This document shows positions 1-9,925 of a DNA stretch of 52,528 bases, in pieces. Where the stretch lies: the NCBI GenBank assembly GCA_011947345.1, contig JAAVTG010000184.1:1-52528 (forward strand), in the 5' to 3' direction. Each line of letters begins with the position of its first letter. The stretch's first letter is position 1. The translations under genes and the position numbers were made by a program. The notes below the pieces were generated by a model. It had not been told where the DNA came from. It saw only the letters and a program-made list of their open reading frames with translations, and ran no database searches. The DNA is from Phytophthora quininea (taxonomy: Eukaryota; Oomycota; Peronosporomycetes; Peronosporales; Peronosporaceae).

Positions 1-330
1 GCCTCGTCGGCCGCTGTAGAACGGACTGATGCGGGCGGGCTCGCCGACGCAAAGTCGGAGATCCAACACTTTAACTCCATGGTTGGCAAGTTTGTGTCGG
101 ATTTCCAGCATTTCCTCTCTGGAACCGGAAGAAATCTGGATGGTACAAGTGGACAGTTGCTGGCGGCAGACGAGCTCTCTTATAAGAGCGCCCCAGGCCT
201 TGCAGACGAGGCTGAGGGAGCGGAGCGCATCGACAGGTAGCTTGCGCTTGCTCGGGGCCAGGTCTTCGCTGTAGTCGGACACGGCGAAGCCCAAAATGTT
301 GGAGACCAGAGGCACAGGAAGACGATCCAT
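1..330 (-). CDS. F-box/LRR-like protein, N-terminal part (runs off window)
   Basis: A 110-codon open frame starts at the ATG at 328-330 on the minus strand and reaches the window edge without a stop. It begins MDRLPVPLVSNILGFAV and has an F-box-like pattern: an LP near the start, then LSLVCKAW around residue 40. The same layout opens the paralogues at 3382-5191 and 48460-50325, so this is the first sixth of a protein of about 600 residues. The family role as a substrate-binding adaptor of an SCF ubiquitin ligase is inferred from the F-box-plus-LRR layout; the missing C-terminal part cannot be judged. It is the leftmost member of a local cluster of paralogues. Confidence 0.7.
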   Translation of the reverse strand, partial: MDRLPVPLVSNILGFAVSDYSEDLAPSKRKLPVDALRSLSLVCKAWGALIRELVCRQQLSTCTIQISSGSREEMLEIRHKLANHGVKVLDLRLCVGEPARISPFYSGRRG

Positions 331-403
331 TTTCTTTTGATTTGGTTCGAAGAACATAACAGGTTTTATTGAAAATGTAGCCATATCCGCACTATTAAAA
401 ATG

Positions 404-1265
404 TTAAACGTAGTTGTCGCTACTGACGAGATTTTTCACGATAACATGTTGCTGTAGCGACGGGTGGGAGGATTGAACACGTTTCATCAATTGGGCCAGC
501 TCTTGCAGATACCACTCCATGGGCGACCAATTAACCAGAGATTCCAGTTCACGAGGCGGAGCACAAACTTTGGCGGGTGCAACCAGCCCGGGTGTTCAGC
601 CAGCTCCGTCAGCAGTTCCTTCACTGCGTGATAAAAGTCCATCATCACATTCGTTGAACAAGCACCGTGGCAGATGTCAAACGCGCGGTTCCCAGTGAAT
701 TCGCACGATAAATTGTTCAGAAAAGCGAATAAACCTTCGCCAGTGCAGTTGACGCTTCGAAGTTGCAGCGACTGAAGGTATTTTAGCTTAGTGAGAGCAT
801 GAATCCTCGGTCTGGAAATGTCTGAATCGGTATCAAAGCCGTTGTGCAGTAGCGCTTCGCTGTCTCATGAACAGCAACGGTTGACAGCATGGGGCAATTT
901 GAGGCCAATGTTTCGAAGAAGTGGTTGTCGAAAACATTTTCGTCCATAGGCGATTATTCTGCATCACTATTACGGCGAGCAAGACCCTCGAGGTGGTGTA
1001 GCTGAATCTTTAATATCTGCAGGAAGGGGCAGGCCTTGAGGACGGCACTGACCTCTCTCGCTAGTGGTCCATATCCTGGTCGTTCACACACAGTATTTTC
1101 CTCCCAGTTGTCTTGTATTGGGCCAGCAGTGTCACTTGTATCGTGGGAGTTCCAACGCCAATCCCATCCACTGCCGACCCCAAACGACAGCTCTTTCAAG
1201 TGGGGTTTTGTGTAGTTCCCAAACACACGAAAGTTGGGGTCGCCGAATGGAACGACCACCCAGTG
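404..1265 (-). pseudogene. F-box/LRR-like pseudogene (C-terminal half only)
   Basis: Minus-strand fragments match the C-terminal half of the neighbouring paralogues in order: WVVPFGDPNFRVFG near 1250, ERPGYG near 1090, then near 940-850 a block beginning DENVFDNHFFETLA, a block containing CTGEGLFAFLNNLS near 735, and HPSLQQHV near 450. The frame changes at about 850 and again at about 550, and reading ends at a TAA at 404-406. The N-terminal half, including the F-box, is missing: upstream of 1265 the sequence stops resembling the family and runs into the tail of the next gene. The truncation makes it a pseudogene even if the frame changes are sequencing indels. Confidence 0.65.
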
Positions 1266-1346
1266 AAAGAGATCAATAGCTCGTCGACTCCCATCATTAC
1301 GGTAAAATATTGAAATTAGTCATCATAAACCAACAAAATGATTGTG

Positions 1347-3302
1347 CTACATTTCGCCACTATCGCCGTCAATGTCCTCGTCAGGATCGATCCCCTCGTC
1401 ATCGTAGAAGTCGCCCGCCAGCATTTGCATAGGGTATTCTTCCTCAAACTCGCCGGCATTATCGTTGTCCATGCGCTCTCTGTCAGCAAACGTGATTTTT
1501 GCGGTAGATGATGACTCGTGCAATGCTTCCCAATCTTCCCAGTCGTAATACTCACTATCCGTGTGCATCGAGTAGATGCCAAACTCGGCCATTCTCATAA
1601 ATGTATTCCCACTTCGATCCATTGTTACGACGTGTTGACGCAGGGACGGATGAGCAGCTTCCACTTGCTTCATTAACTGCCGCAACTCGTTCAAATACGT
1701 CTCGCTCCAGCTTCGCTCGACCTCGTGGTTTGAATTGTAGCTCCAGTTTTGGATACGAAGTGCAAACTTTCGGCGGGTGCATGAAGCATCAGTAATCTGC
1801 GCTAGTTCTTGCAGCAATTCTTTCACTACGTCGTAAAATGTCATCTCCGACTCGCTCGAACTTCCCCAACATAGATCTCAAACGTGCGGTTCCCAACGAA
1901 GTCATCGGATAAACCATTAAGGAAATTTAGAAGCCCCTTACCCGTGCAGTTGATGCTTCGGAGCTCCACCGATTGGAGATACTTGAGCCGAGTCAGCGCC
2001 ATAAGGCCCTGGTCAGTAAATGTCGAAATGGGTTTCATTTCAAACGCGTTGTACAGCTCCGCAACCTCCTCAATGATCAAAGATGTTAGGAATGGACAGT
2101 GTGTTGCTAGCATCTCGCAAAAGTTGTCACCAAACGCATCTTGGTTGAGCATCTCTTCATCTCGAAAGCCGCTGATATCGTGTACATACGGATCCACTAA
2201 AAGTCCTCATCCACAGGATGATACAGAATTACCTTCAATGTCTCTAGCGAAGGACAGCCTCGAAGCGCAGCACCCGGATCTGTTGCCAGGGAGCCGTATC
2301 CAGGACGCTCACAATACTCCTCTTTCCAGTCGACATCAGGAAGAGCTCCAGCAGCTTCACTCGTGTCAATAAGATACCAGTTCCAGTTCCAAAACATGTT
2401 AACTGCGAACGTCAACGTTTTCAGCTGAGGTTTCACGTATTCTCCAAAGACGCGGAAGTAGGGGTCTCCAAACGGTGCGATAACCCAATTGAACTCGCGT
2501 AGGTTCGTGCACACGGCGTTAAATTGTCTCCAGTCCTCAATGGTGAGCAGCCAACTATCTCTGACCCCGCAGTGGCCGTCAGTAGAGAGAGACGCCTTGT
2601 AGCCATCAAGATACTCTACCAACGGACAATGCGCTGCTACATTCCCGAAAAACTCTCTGCACGCCTGAACCGAAGGTTTGATCATCCGTGTCGGGACACT
2701 AAGTCGGCGAAGACCACCGCAATTCCCTAAGCCCCTCCATCTCTTCAGTGCTGCATACAATTTCGATATCACGAATTGGATCTCTGCTTCCTCGACGCCA
2801 TAGGCTTGATATGGCAGCAGCAAACCCTCTAACTCAAGACAATGCGTTGCAACTGCGTCTAGAGCAGCAACTAAATGGCGACTTTTGAAATTAATCTTTG
2901 TGAGATCCAGAAACTTGAGTCCTGGGAGCTTTTGAAAGATGGCGGGCCAGTCAACGTCCGCAGCCTCGACAGCAGCTTGAAAGTCGTAGCTGGGCTCGAT
3001 CGAGACGTAGAGTTCCGTCACTTGGGCCCCTGCAGTCTCCACTCTGTGATATATTTGCCGTAGCTCCTCTGTCGACGTCGTTCTCAACGTCAAAGTCAGG
3101 ATCTTGTGGTTGTACTGCCCCAATACGGCACGAAGTGGAGGTAGCCAGGCCTTGCAGACGGTCTGAAGCTCTTTGAGCGCACCGGACGCGACACCGCTAC
3201 ATCTGTGGGGAGATTGTCCAAGTGGGTGGAGCCCGTGTCATATCCAGACACAGCGAAGCTCAGCACGAGCTTGAGCAACGGCTGGGGCAGCAACTGGATC
3301 AT
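1347..3302 (-). CDS. F-box/LRR-like protein, about 652 aa after three one-base corrections
   Basis: Four minus-strand open frames follow each other and overlap at their ends: 3302-3096, 3123-2197, 2197-1841 and 1844-1347. Each junction needs one added base (near 3180, 2197 and 1850; the last lies in a GGGG run). Joined, they align end to end with the gene at 3382-5191. The start MIQLLPQPLLKLVLSFAV and the following LQTVCKAW form an F-box-like segment, and LRR-like segments follow. The family signature LREFxWxVxPFxDxxFxxFG is present as LREFNWVIAPFGDPYFRVFG. The C-terminus is unusually acidic (DPDEDIDGDSGEM). The start lies only 79 bp from the divergent start of the next gene, so they may share a promoter region. 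A recent pseudogene is possible, but intact coding blocks favour indel errors. Confidence 0.7.
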
Positions 3303-3381
3303 GACCTTTGGATGATCCTACAACTTAGCTAAACCTCTTGAAAACTTCACTAAAACAGCATACAGTGTCTGGATTTGAGAA

Positions 3382-5191
3382 ATGGAGACGCTGCCGTTGG
3401 CGTTGGTGTCCAGCATCGTGGGCTTCGCGGTGCACGACTACGAAGAGTCTATCCTGCCTGATAAGCTTCGATTCCCGACGGAAAACATGCGTGTGCTGGC
3501 GTTGGTCTCCACGTCCTGGTTCCGAGCGATCCGCGAACTATCGGCACAGTTCCAGCAGTCCACATTAACTTTTAGCTTCCAGACCGCAAGTCGAGAGGAA
3601 GTTCTTGCCATGCGTCGAAACGTTTTGGAACGCGGTCGGCAAGTGACGGATTTAGAGTGTCGATGGGGAGTTTGGGGCCTTTGGAGAGTATTTTACGAGA
3701 CACCGTCGCCTTCCAAGGACGTTGGACACTTTGGAGTTTGGATGGGACACGGTGATGGCGAACCTACCCAACCTACGCCGTCTGGATCTGGCCGAAATGC
3801 CGTTCCCTAGCGGCAAACTGCAGGTGAAGAGCATTATCGAGTCGGCTGCCAAGTTCTGCGTGGAACTGGAGGCGTTGATTCTACCAGGCAAAGAACTGCA
3901 GGGCCTTCGTCCTGGAGAGGAAATGGAGCCGCTCATGGAGGCGGTTTACGCCGGTATGCAACGTTGGTGTTCGGAAGGAAATCGCGGCGGATTAAAACAA
4001 CTCAAGGTGCCAACGGTCAACGAAGCAAAGCGCTTCCAGTCCTGCAAGAAGTTTTTCGCTCACGTGGTCGAGTACTGCCCGCAAGTGGAATATCTCGACG
4101 GGTTCAAGCACTCTTTGTGCGAGATGGACAGACTCACTTGCCAGGATGCCTGGCCGCTGACTCTGGCAGATTGGGAGAAGTTTAATGCGACGTGCACTAA
4201 TCTTCGCGAGTTTAACTGGGTGGTAGCTCCGTTCGGGGACGCCTACTTCCGTGTGTTTGGCGAACATGTTAAGCCACGCCTCACGAAGCTTTGCTTTGGT
4301 ATTAACATGCTCTGGGATTGGCCCCAGTACTTCCTGGGCTGTGACTTGGACGCGAACTTGCTTGTGGGGCATAATATTGTCCCCGTTGACCGTCCAGGCT
4401 ACGGAGATGCTGCGACGGATGCTAGCACCGCCCTCCGCGGCTGTCCCGCGCTTGAAGAAATTGAGGTTGCGTTGTATCACCCGTTGGATGAAGATGAACG
4501 GGGCGACCCGTTCAATCGCAACGCTGTCCACTTCCCCGAGCACGAAACCGTACCAATGAACATCTTCAACGACCACTTCTGGGAGACGCTGGCGCTACGC
4601 TGCCCGCTTGTCACTCGAATAGCGCTGTGGGAAGTCATCGACGGACAAGACAACGATCGACCGATTTTGACGTTTACAGACCGCGGTCTTGTTGCTCTAG
4701 CGAAGCTTAAGTATCTTGACTTTATGGAGCTACGGCCGGTGAGTTGCACCGGCTTGGGGCTGTTTGAGTTTCTAAATCGCCTGTCCGACGAGTTCACAAG
4801 ACAACGCACGTTTCAGATTTGCGTGGGAGGCATGGGCTTTGGTAGGGACCTCTTGTTCTATGATGCAGTGATGAGTCTCTTGGTGCAAGTCGCTAACACG
4901 GAACCGGGAGCGCTGCGAATGCTGAAGCAGAAGATTGTGCTGCGCTTGAGGAACGCGAATCTGAGGAATGTCGAGGCGGACTGGAGCGTCAATTACCTGA
5001 AGAGTTTGAAGCAGCAAGTCGCTCGGGCCAAGGAAAGACACCCGTCGCTGCGTCTGCGACTTACGTCACAAGGATTCAATGGTAGGAGCTTCCACAGTAT
5101 CATCGAGCTAGGCATGTACTCTAGCCATGCCGAACCCAGTGTTTGGTTTGGCTGGGACGACGAAGAAAAGACCGCAACGTTGTGTTTGTGA
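3382..5191 (+). CDS. F-box/LRR-like protein, about 602 aa (one frame shift near 3720)
   Basis: The protein starts METLPLALVSSIVGFAV at 3382, runs to about 3720, then continues in the next frame to the stop at 5191; removing one base near 3720 joins them. Seen in order: the F-box-like segment with LALVSTSWFRAI (about residues 34-45), the PNLRRLDL leucine-rich segment, the family signature LREFNWVVAPFGDAYFRVFG near residue 280, and a C-terminal helical region ending in acidic and aromatic residues. It aligns over its whole length with the minus-strand gene at 1347-3302 and, more distantly, with the two genes at 46.5-50.3 kb. A role as an SCF-type substrate receptor is inferred from architecture only; no substrate can be named. 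Confidence 0.75.
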
Positions 5192-5315
5192 ATCGTGGTG
5201 AAACTCCACCTCCAGTTGAAGTGTTTGATGAAAGAGAGGGCATGCCGGGGTAAGATTAAGCAGTGGATTGGAGATTGAGCACGCAGAAAACGGAGATCAT
5301 GTTTTATAAATCGTT

Positions 5316-8280
5316 CTATCCTCGAAGTCTCGTTGTAGTTGCCGGGACTTTAGTCCACACTGCACCGAGCATGTCGATCTCGTCACCTTGCCTACCGAAG
5401 AAGCCGCCCAACTGATACCCTGATGGAGCTTTCACCGAATCCGTGTCGTCGGTCTGAGTGCCTCCCGACAAAGTGTTGCCTGCGCTCGTACCGAAGCTCG
5501 CGAAGAAGATGCGGGTGTGGCCGCCCTTCTTGCCCCAATGCAGCTCCATCGACGTGATGAATTCACCGGCGGCAAGTGTCAGTGTCTGCGGGTCGCCTCC
5601 GGTTCCACCATGCGTGAAAGTTTTAGCAGTGGGGGCCGAGACGTCGACGATAAGACCGTCGACACGTTCGCCGGCGTGCAGTGTGAGTGACGTCACCGTT
5701 TGACCGGAGACGGCTTCACCTTCATCTGAGAACGGCTCGCCGTGCGGCCCGCCGAAGCCTTCACTCAATTTCACACCTGCACCTGAAGCTGAGGGTCTTT
5801 TAGTTGTCGGGGCTGGTGTTGGAGCAGGTGTCGGAGCTGGCGCGGGGGCAGAACCACTGCCGTCGACCACGGCAATTTCTGACGGCCTCGGCGTTGGTGC
5901 ACCCACCACTGTCAAAGTTGCGTTGATAACCACCGACGTGTCGGTGATCTTCTGCTCGGCGATTTTCGAGGAGAGCAGGTAGTTCTGGTAGGCGTCATTC
6001 GGCGCCTTGAAGACCGTTCCGGTGGGGCAGTCCTCCTTGAAGACAACGATGGACCAAGCGAGCGCTTTGCTATCCCAACAGGCCTTAGATGTTTGCGGAG
6101 CGGTGGTGCTAGACACCCAGCGACCAGCCGTATCCATGAGGACGTAAGCACCCTCTGCAGTCGTGGAAGGTTCTTTGTCGGCCCATGACCACACCTGCGC
6201 CGCCATTTTAGCGACGTCGGCGTTGTCGATGGCGACCAGATTGAGGTTCCAACGCAGATACTTAGGGATACTCTCGCCGTCGAGGAAGACCGGGAACTTC
6301 CTCGTCAGCGCACCAGCAGGTGACAACGAGATGTAGCGGATCTGCTCCGACCATGTCCGGATCCAGTACTCGTTGCTGTAGATAGTCAAGCCGTTGATCT
6401 GGCGCTTAGCGTCGGGGACATCCTCGATGAATTCGACGGTCAGTTCCTTGTTGCCGCCGCAGAAATCGTACAGATTGTACGCAACTCCCGTGGCTTGGTT
6501 TGCTAGCACAATGACCTGGTGGCCAGCATTGATGAACTCGTTGATACTACCGCCAGTCCACTTGCCGGTGGCCAAGTCTTCAAGTGACTTTAGCGGCACG
6601 ATCAAATCTCCGAACGCGGCCGTCAACAGAGTGTCCAAGTCTCCATACTTGTCGAGTCGTTTGATGTCGGCTCCTGTGTCGAGGTACACGAAGACGAACT
6701 CGGTCGGGTTTTCGTTCAACCACGCCTTGATTTCGTCCATGGAGTTCTTGGTCAGAACCTGCTCGCCTCCCTTGATACTGGAGGCCGACGGGAAGCAGCC
6801 TAGCAAGTCGATACCCCAACTGTTGGTGCCGTACTTGCCCAACTGGGTATTGAACTGATCGAAGAACGCCTTTAGTGAGTCACCACCTAGACTACCGCAA
6901 TGTGCGGTGTGGAAGTCTCCCAGAAAGAAATGTGTGTCGACCTCGATGAAGCGCACGCCGATTTTCAGCTGGTCAGTCAAACTCAGCACCTGGTTGTTGG
7001 TCTTGAGGTACGACCACCACTTGTCCGCATCCAAGTTAGCGTTCTTGAGTTGATCGAGGTTACCGTAGCCGTCGGCTAGAGTGATGGCGCTGTTGTGCGT
7101 GGCGGGGACCTGCGCGAAACACAACGGGCCGCTGTTGGCCAGGTTCCGCTGGTATGCTAACGTTGAACCGAGCCACTCCGGAACCACAACGGTGCCTCTA
7201 TCACACACACTACTACACACAGTCTTGTCGGCGTTGCACTTGTCCACCGGCGTGCAGTCGGTGTCGACGAGGTCGTTTTTGCCCGGGTTTTTGATCCTGG
7301 TTCACGCGTCGCGTCCTGTTCACTTGCTAGGTTATCTGGGTCGTCGCACTTGTCATCAAATACACACGTCTGCGTGCCAGGAACCGAGTCGACAAAGCCC
7401 ACATCGTCCGGGAACTCGATCATGCCGTTGAGAATATCCACAATGGGGTCTCCGAAGAAATACTCAAAGCCATTCTGGAAAGACTGGATGAACGGGCGCA
7501 TCTGGTGGATGCAGCACGAGTAGTTGATAGTGGTGGCCGACTTCTTGTTCGCCACGTCGGTGTATGGCGCGCCTGTCATGGCTGAGCACTGCTCGCCGCC
7601 ACCGATCGTGATGAAGGGAAGGATAATCGACTCCAGCAAGGAGAACGTCTCGGCCGTGTACATTTTCGACAACTGCGAGAACATGTCGAAGCCGCAGGTC
7701 GTGTCGCCCTTGGTGGAGCACAAGAATCTGTTTAATCCGTCCACCACCTCGTTCACGACGAAGTAATTCGGGTTGGTGTCCTTGGGGACGACCAAGTTGA
7801 GGAGGTCGATGAGGTCGCTGAATTCGGAACAGCACACTTCGTCCTTCTGGAGTACTGGCAGCAGCTTCGGGATCAACTTGGACGCACACGGAGAGATGAC
7901 GTCATTCAATGTCGAGCACAGATTATCCACGGTCTCCGAGGTATGGCCAGAGATGTACTTGTAAATGATGGAGGACATGTCGGCGGGGTGGCGGCCATGG
8001 ATTTGAACAGACCGATCAAGTTGTTCAGCTCGAGGTCCTTGCCGAGGTCTTTGAGGTCAAGTAAAGAGCACCCGCTGAAAATGGTGCTGGCTGCTGCGAG
8101 TCCGACCGAGCCGAGGTTATTCGCGACGCAGAGGTTGATGCCGTAGTCGGTGGGCAGCATCTTGGCGACGAACCCGAACATTTTGTCGGCGGCTTTGCAT
8201 TCTTGAGCCTGCACCTCCGATACGGAGGTGAGAGCCACTGCGCCGACCGCCACCGACACCGCGAATCGACGGAGCTTCAT
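5316..8280 (-). CDS. Secreted PLC-like phosphodiesterase with C-terminal jacalin-like lectin domain (about 988 aa)
   Basis: The protein starts at the ATG at 8278-8280 with a typical signal peptide (MKLRRFAVSVAVGAVAL, cleavage after VQA). Residues of about 25-345 form a cysteine-rich region I do not recognise. A PLC-like TIM-barrel phosphodiesterase follows, with VPATHNSAI (first catalytic-type His, about residue 396), RFIEVDTHF, and FHTAHCG (second His). Near residue 815 is a Pro-Ala-Thr linker, and the last 165 residues are jacalin-like (GGPHGEPFSD, a mid-domain GxxG, then GFFGRQGDEIDMLGAVW). Two one-base deletions, in a C run near 7985 and an A run near 7285, split the frame; the PLC and jacalin part is one uninterrupted 643-codon frame. 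The jacalin domain suggests binding to glycans outside the cell. Whether the enzyme cleaves phosphoinositide, GPI or other phosphodiesters is unknown. Confidence 0.8.
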
Positions 8281-8292
8281 GTCGAGCGAACG

Positions 8293-8307
8293 ATTTTGCG
8301 GAATGAA
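8293..8307 (-). promoter_or_regulatory. Oomycete-type initiator for the PLC-jacalin gene
   Basis: On the minus strand the sequence TTCATTCCGCAAAAT closely fits the oomycete core initiator consensus GCTCATTYYNCAWTTT. It lies only about 13-27 bases upstream of the chosen ATG at 8280, which supports that start over the longer open frame extending to 8688. Confidence 0.55.
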
Positions 8308-8558
8308 CCCGAGGGCGGCACAGCAGTTCTCCCATCGCAAAGATAATTTGTACAGCTTTTTCCGCCGCGGTGGTTGCACACACGGCGTGACTATCGAAAT
8401 GGGATTGCGGTCGCCGCTTTCAATTGGCGAGCGGTACAGCTCCCATCCAGGCTGCGATCCCAGACGTTTACGAAGACGAGAACGATGACGATCGGACAGC
8501 GATTCAAATCGAACCGAGCCAATGTTTTCGCTCGATCTCAGAAGTGTTTGGACGCATT

Positions 8559-9141
8559 CTAACCCAAAAGCTGCCTCCTCCAAAGAAAGCAGCACGAGTC
8601 GTTGCTGTATATGTCGGGAATGTCCAAGAGATCTTGCAGCGGTACCCTTCCAGTTCGCTGTTTTCGAGCAAACTTTTTGCGGTGCCAAACCTCGATCTTC
8701 AACGACTTTCCAGCAGTGTTTGAAGGCGGGAAGATCACGTCAAGCGACAGCAAATCCAGGTGCCGGACTTCGGTCTTGGGTCTCTTGGCTTGCCCGTCCT
8801 CCTGAGGTATAATACAAGCCACGGGCTGTGATTCATGCCACGTGACCAGACCAAATGGAAGTTCCTTGCGTCCGTCTTCGTGTGTTGCAGTCGCCAAACA
8901 ATTTTCCTGGGGTCCCTACCGTATCTGGTACCCTGGTGATGTGGCGCTGATAAAGCGTCTTATGGTGGTGGTGGTGATTTCCCTCGCGAGTTAACGAGCT
9001 ACAGCTGTGCTGAGCGTTGGGATGGTAAACTTTATCGTAAAGTCGGCTGAAGTTTACCGACACCGCAAGCAATGACTGCCGCGATTTTGGGTGCATGGAG
9101 GACTCGACAAGTTGGAGCGGAATCACATGAAGATAGAGCAT
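8559..9141 (-). CDS. Doubtful small gene, possibly C2-like
   Basis: Two minus-strand segments look coding. One starts at the ATG at 9139-9141 (MLYLHVIPLQLVESSMHP) and runs to about 9000. The other runs from about 8910 to a stop at 8559, and includes VTWHESQPV, LDLLSLDVIFPPS and LKIEVWHRKKFARKQRTG. They lie in different frames, so an intron in about 8900-9010 would be needed, but I cannot fix its ends. The order of a short beta-strand-like start, a W-x-E segment and a final LxIEVWxRxxxxxxxxTG resembles a C2 domain, which binds membranes; this is a weak pattern match. The gene would sit between the divergent PLC-jacalin and elicitin-like genes. It could be non-coding. Confidence 0.35.
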
Positions 9142-9238
9142 AGTGAACTCTTGCGTAATTTGGGATCGGTCGTTTTCCAGCATGATGCACGTTCCATTTG
9201 AGCTTTTGCGCCGCAGACGTCACACTGCTGCCGTGAGA

Positions 9239-9613
9239 ATGAGGACGTCCGTGGTCGTCGCCTCCGTCGGGCTCGCAATCGCCAGCTATGCCAACGCCAA
9301 GGAGTGTTCGGCCGTCTCGCTCAGTTTCGCGATGCTACCGCTGGCCCCCAAGGCCGCCAAGTGCGCGTTTGATTCCGATTTCGACCTGACTTCGTTCACC
9401 GGCATGCCCAACGTGAAGCAGCTCCGCGCAATGTGCAAGAGCGACGCGTGTCACGCACTACTGAAGCAAGCCAAGACCGCCGACATGCCCGACTGCGAAC
9501 TGACAATCAACGGCACTGCGTACAACATCAAGGAAAGCGTCGACCTCATGTCGGCGGGCTGCGACGTCTCCAACATCGTCGACGACGTCGGCACGACCCT
9601 CTTTGGCCCGTAA
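9239..9613 (+). CDS. Elicitin-like secreted protein (124 aa)
   Basis: The ATG at 9239-9241 gives a signal peptide, MRTSVVVASVGLAIASYANA, followed by a mature domain of about 104 residues. A longer in-frame start at 9143 would place a charged stretch before the signal peptide and is rejected. The mature part has six cysteines spaced C-x18-C-x23-C-x4-C-x14-C-x21-C. Canonical elicitins have C-x23-C-x23-C-x4-C-x14-C-x23-C, so the three central spacings match exactly and the two outer ones are shorter. This makes it an elicitin-like (ELL) member rather than a classical ELI-1 elicitin. The family binds sterols or lipids, and some members are recognised by plants as conserved microbial patterns. There is no long C-terminal Ser/Thr/Pro tail or GPI-type end. 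The frame is intact and has no intron. Confidence 0.85.
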   Translation: MRTSVVVASVGLAIASYANAKECSAVSLSFAMLPLAPKAAKCAFDSDFDLTSFTGMPNVKQLRAMCKSDACHALLKQAKTADMPDCELTINGTAYNIKESVDLMSAGCDVSNIVDDVGTTLFGP

Positions 9614-9884
9614 ACAGTAGACGTCAACGAACAATACAAAAACAAGTCGCGGAAATCAACCAGAAGACCCAGAAGAAGGACATGTTAACAGCACGTACAT
9701 CGACGTCATCCTGATGGTGTAAGCGCTACTTGGCCAAGCGGAGAGTGCTGCTCAACTGCCCTGTCGACTCAACTCTTGAAGAATCAAAGCTTCAACTTCG
9801 TTCCTATGTTTTCATTGGCCAAAATACGATTTTCGGACATAACCGTTGCGATTTCTGACAACCATCTTCCGTTTAACACTTGAT

Positions 9885-9900
9885 GTCATTCCTGCATTTG
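9885..9900 (+). promoter_or_regulatory. Candidate initiator for 4CL-like gene A
   Basis: GTCATTCCTGCATTTG resembles the oomycete initiator TCATTYYNCAWTTT with one extra base in the middle. It sits about 26-41 bases upstream of the ATG at 9926. A similar sequence lies at the equivalent place before gene D. Confidence 0.35.
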
Positions 9901-9925
9901 CGAGCCAAGCAGCACTCCGTCCGCG

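Noticed and set aside
29..274. 81-codon plus-strand frame at the left edge
   Set aside because: Lies antisense to the F-box/LRR-like partial gene, which has clear paralogues; a shadow frame.
9143..9238. Upstream in-frame ATG extending the elicitin-like protein by 32 residues
   Set aside because: It would put an Arg-rich stretch before a perfect signal peptide; the start at 9239 is far more likely.
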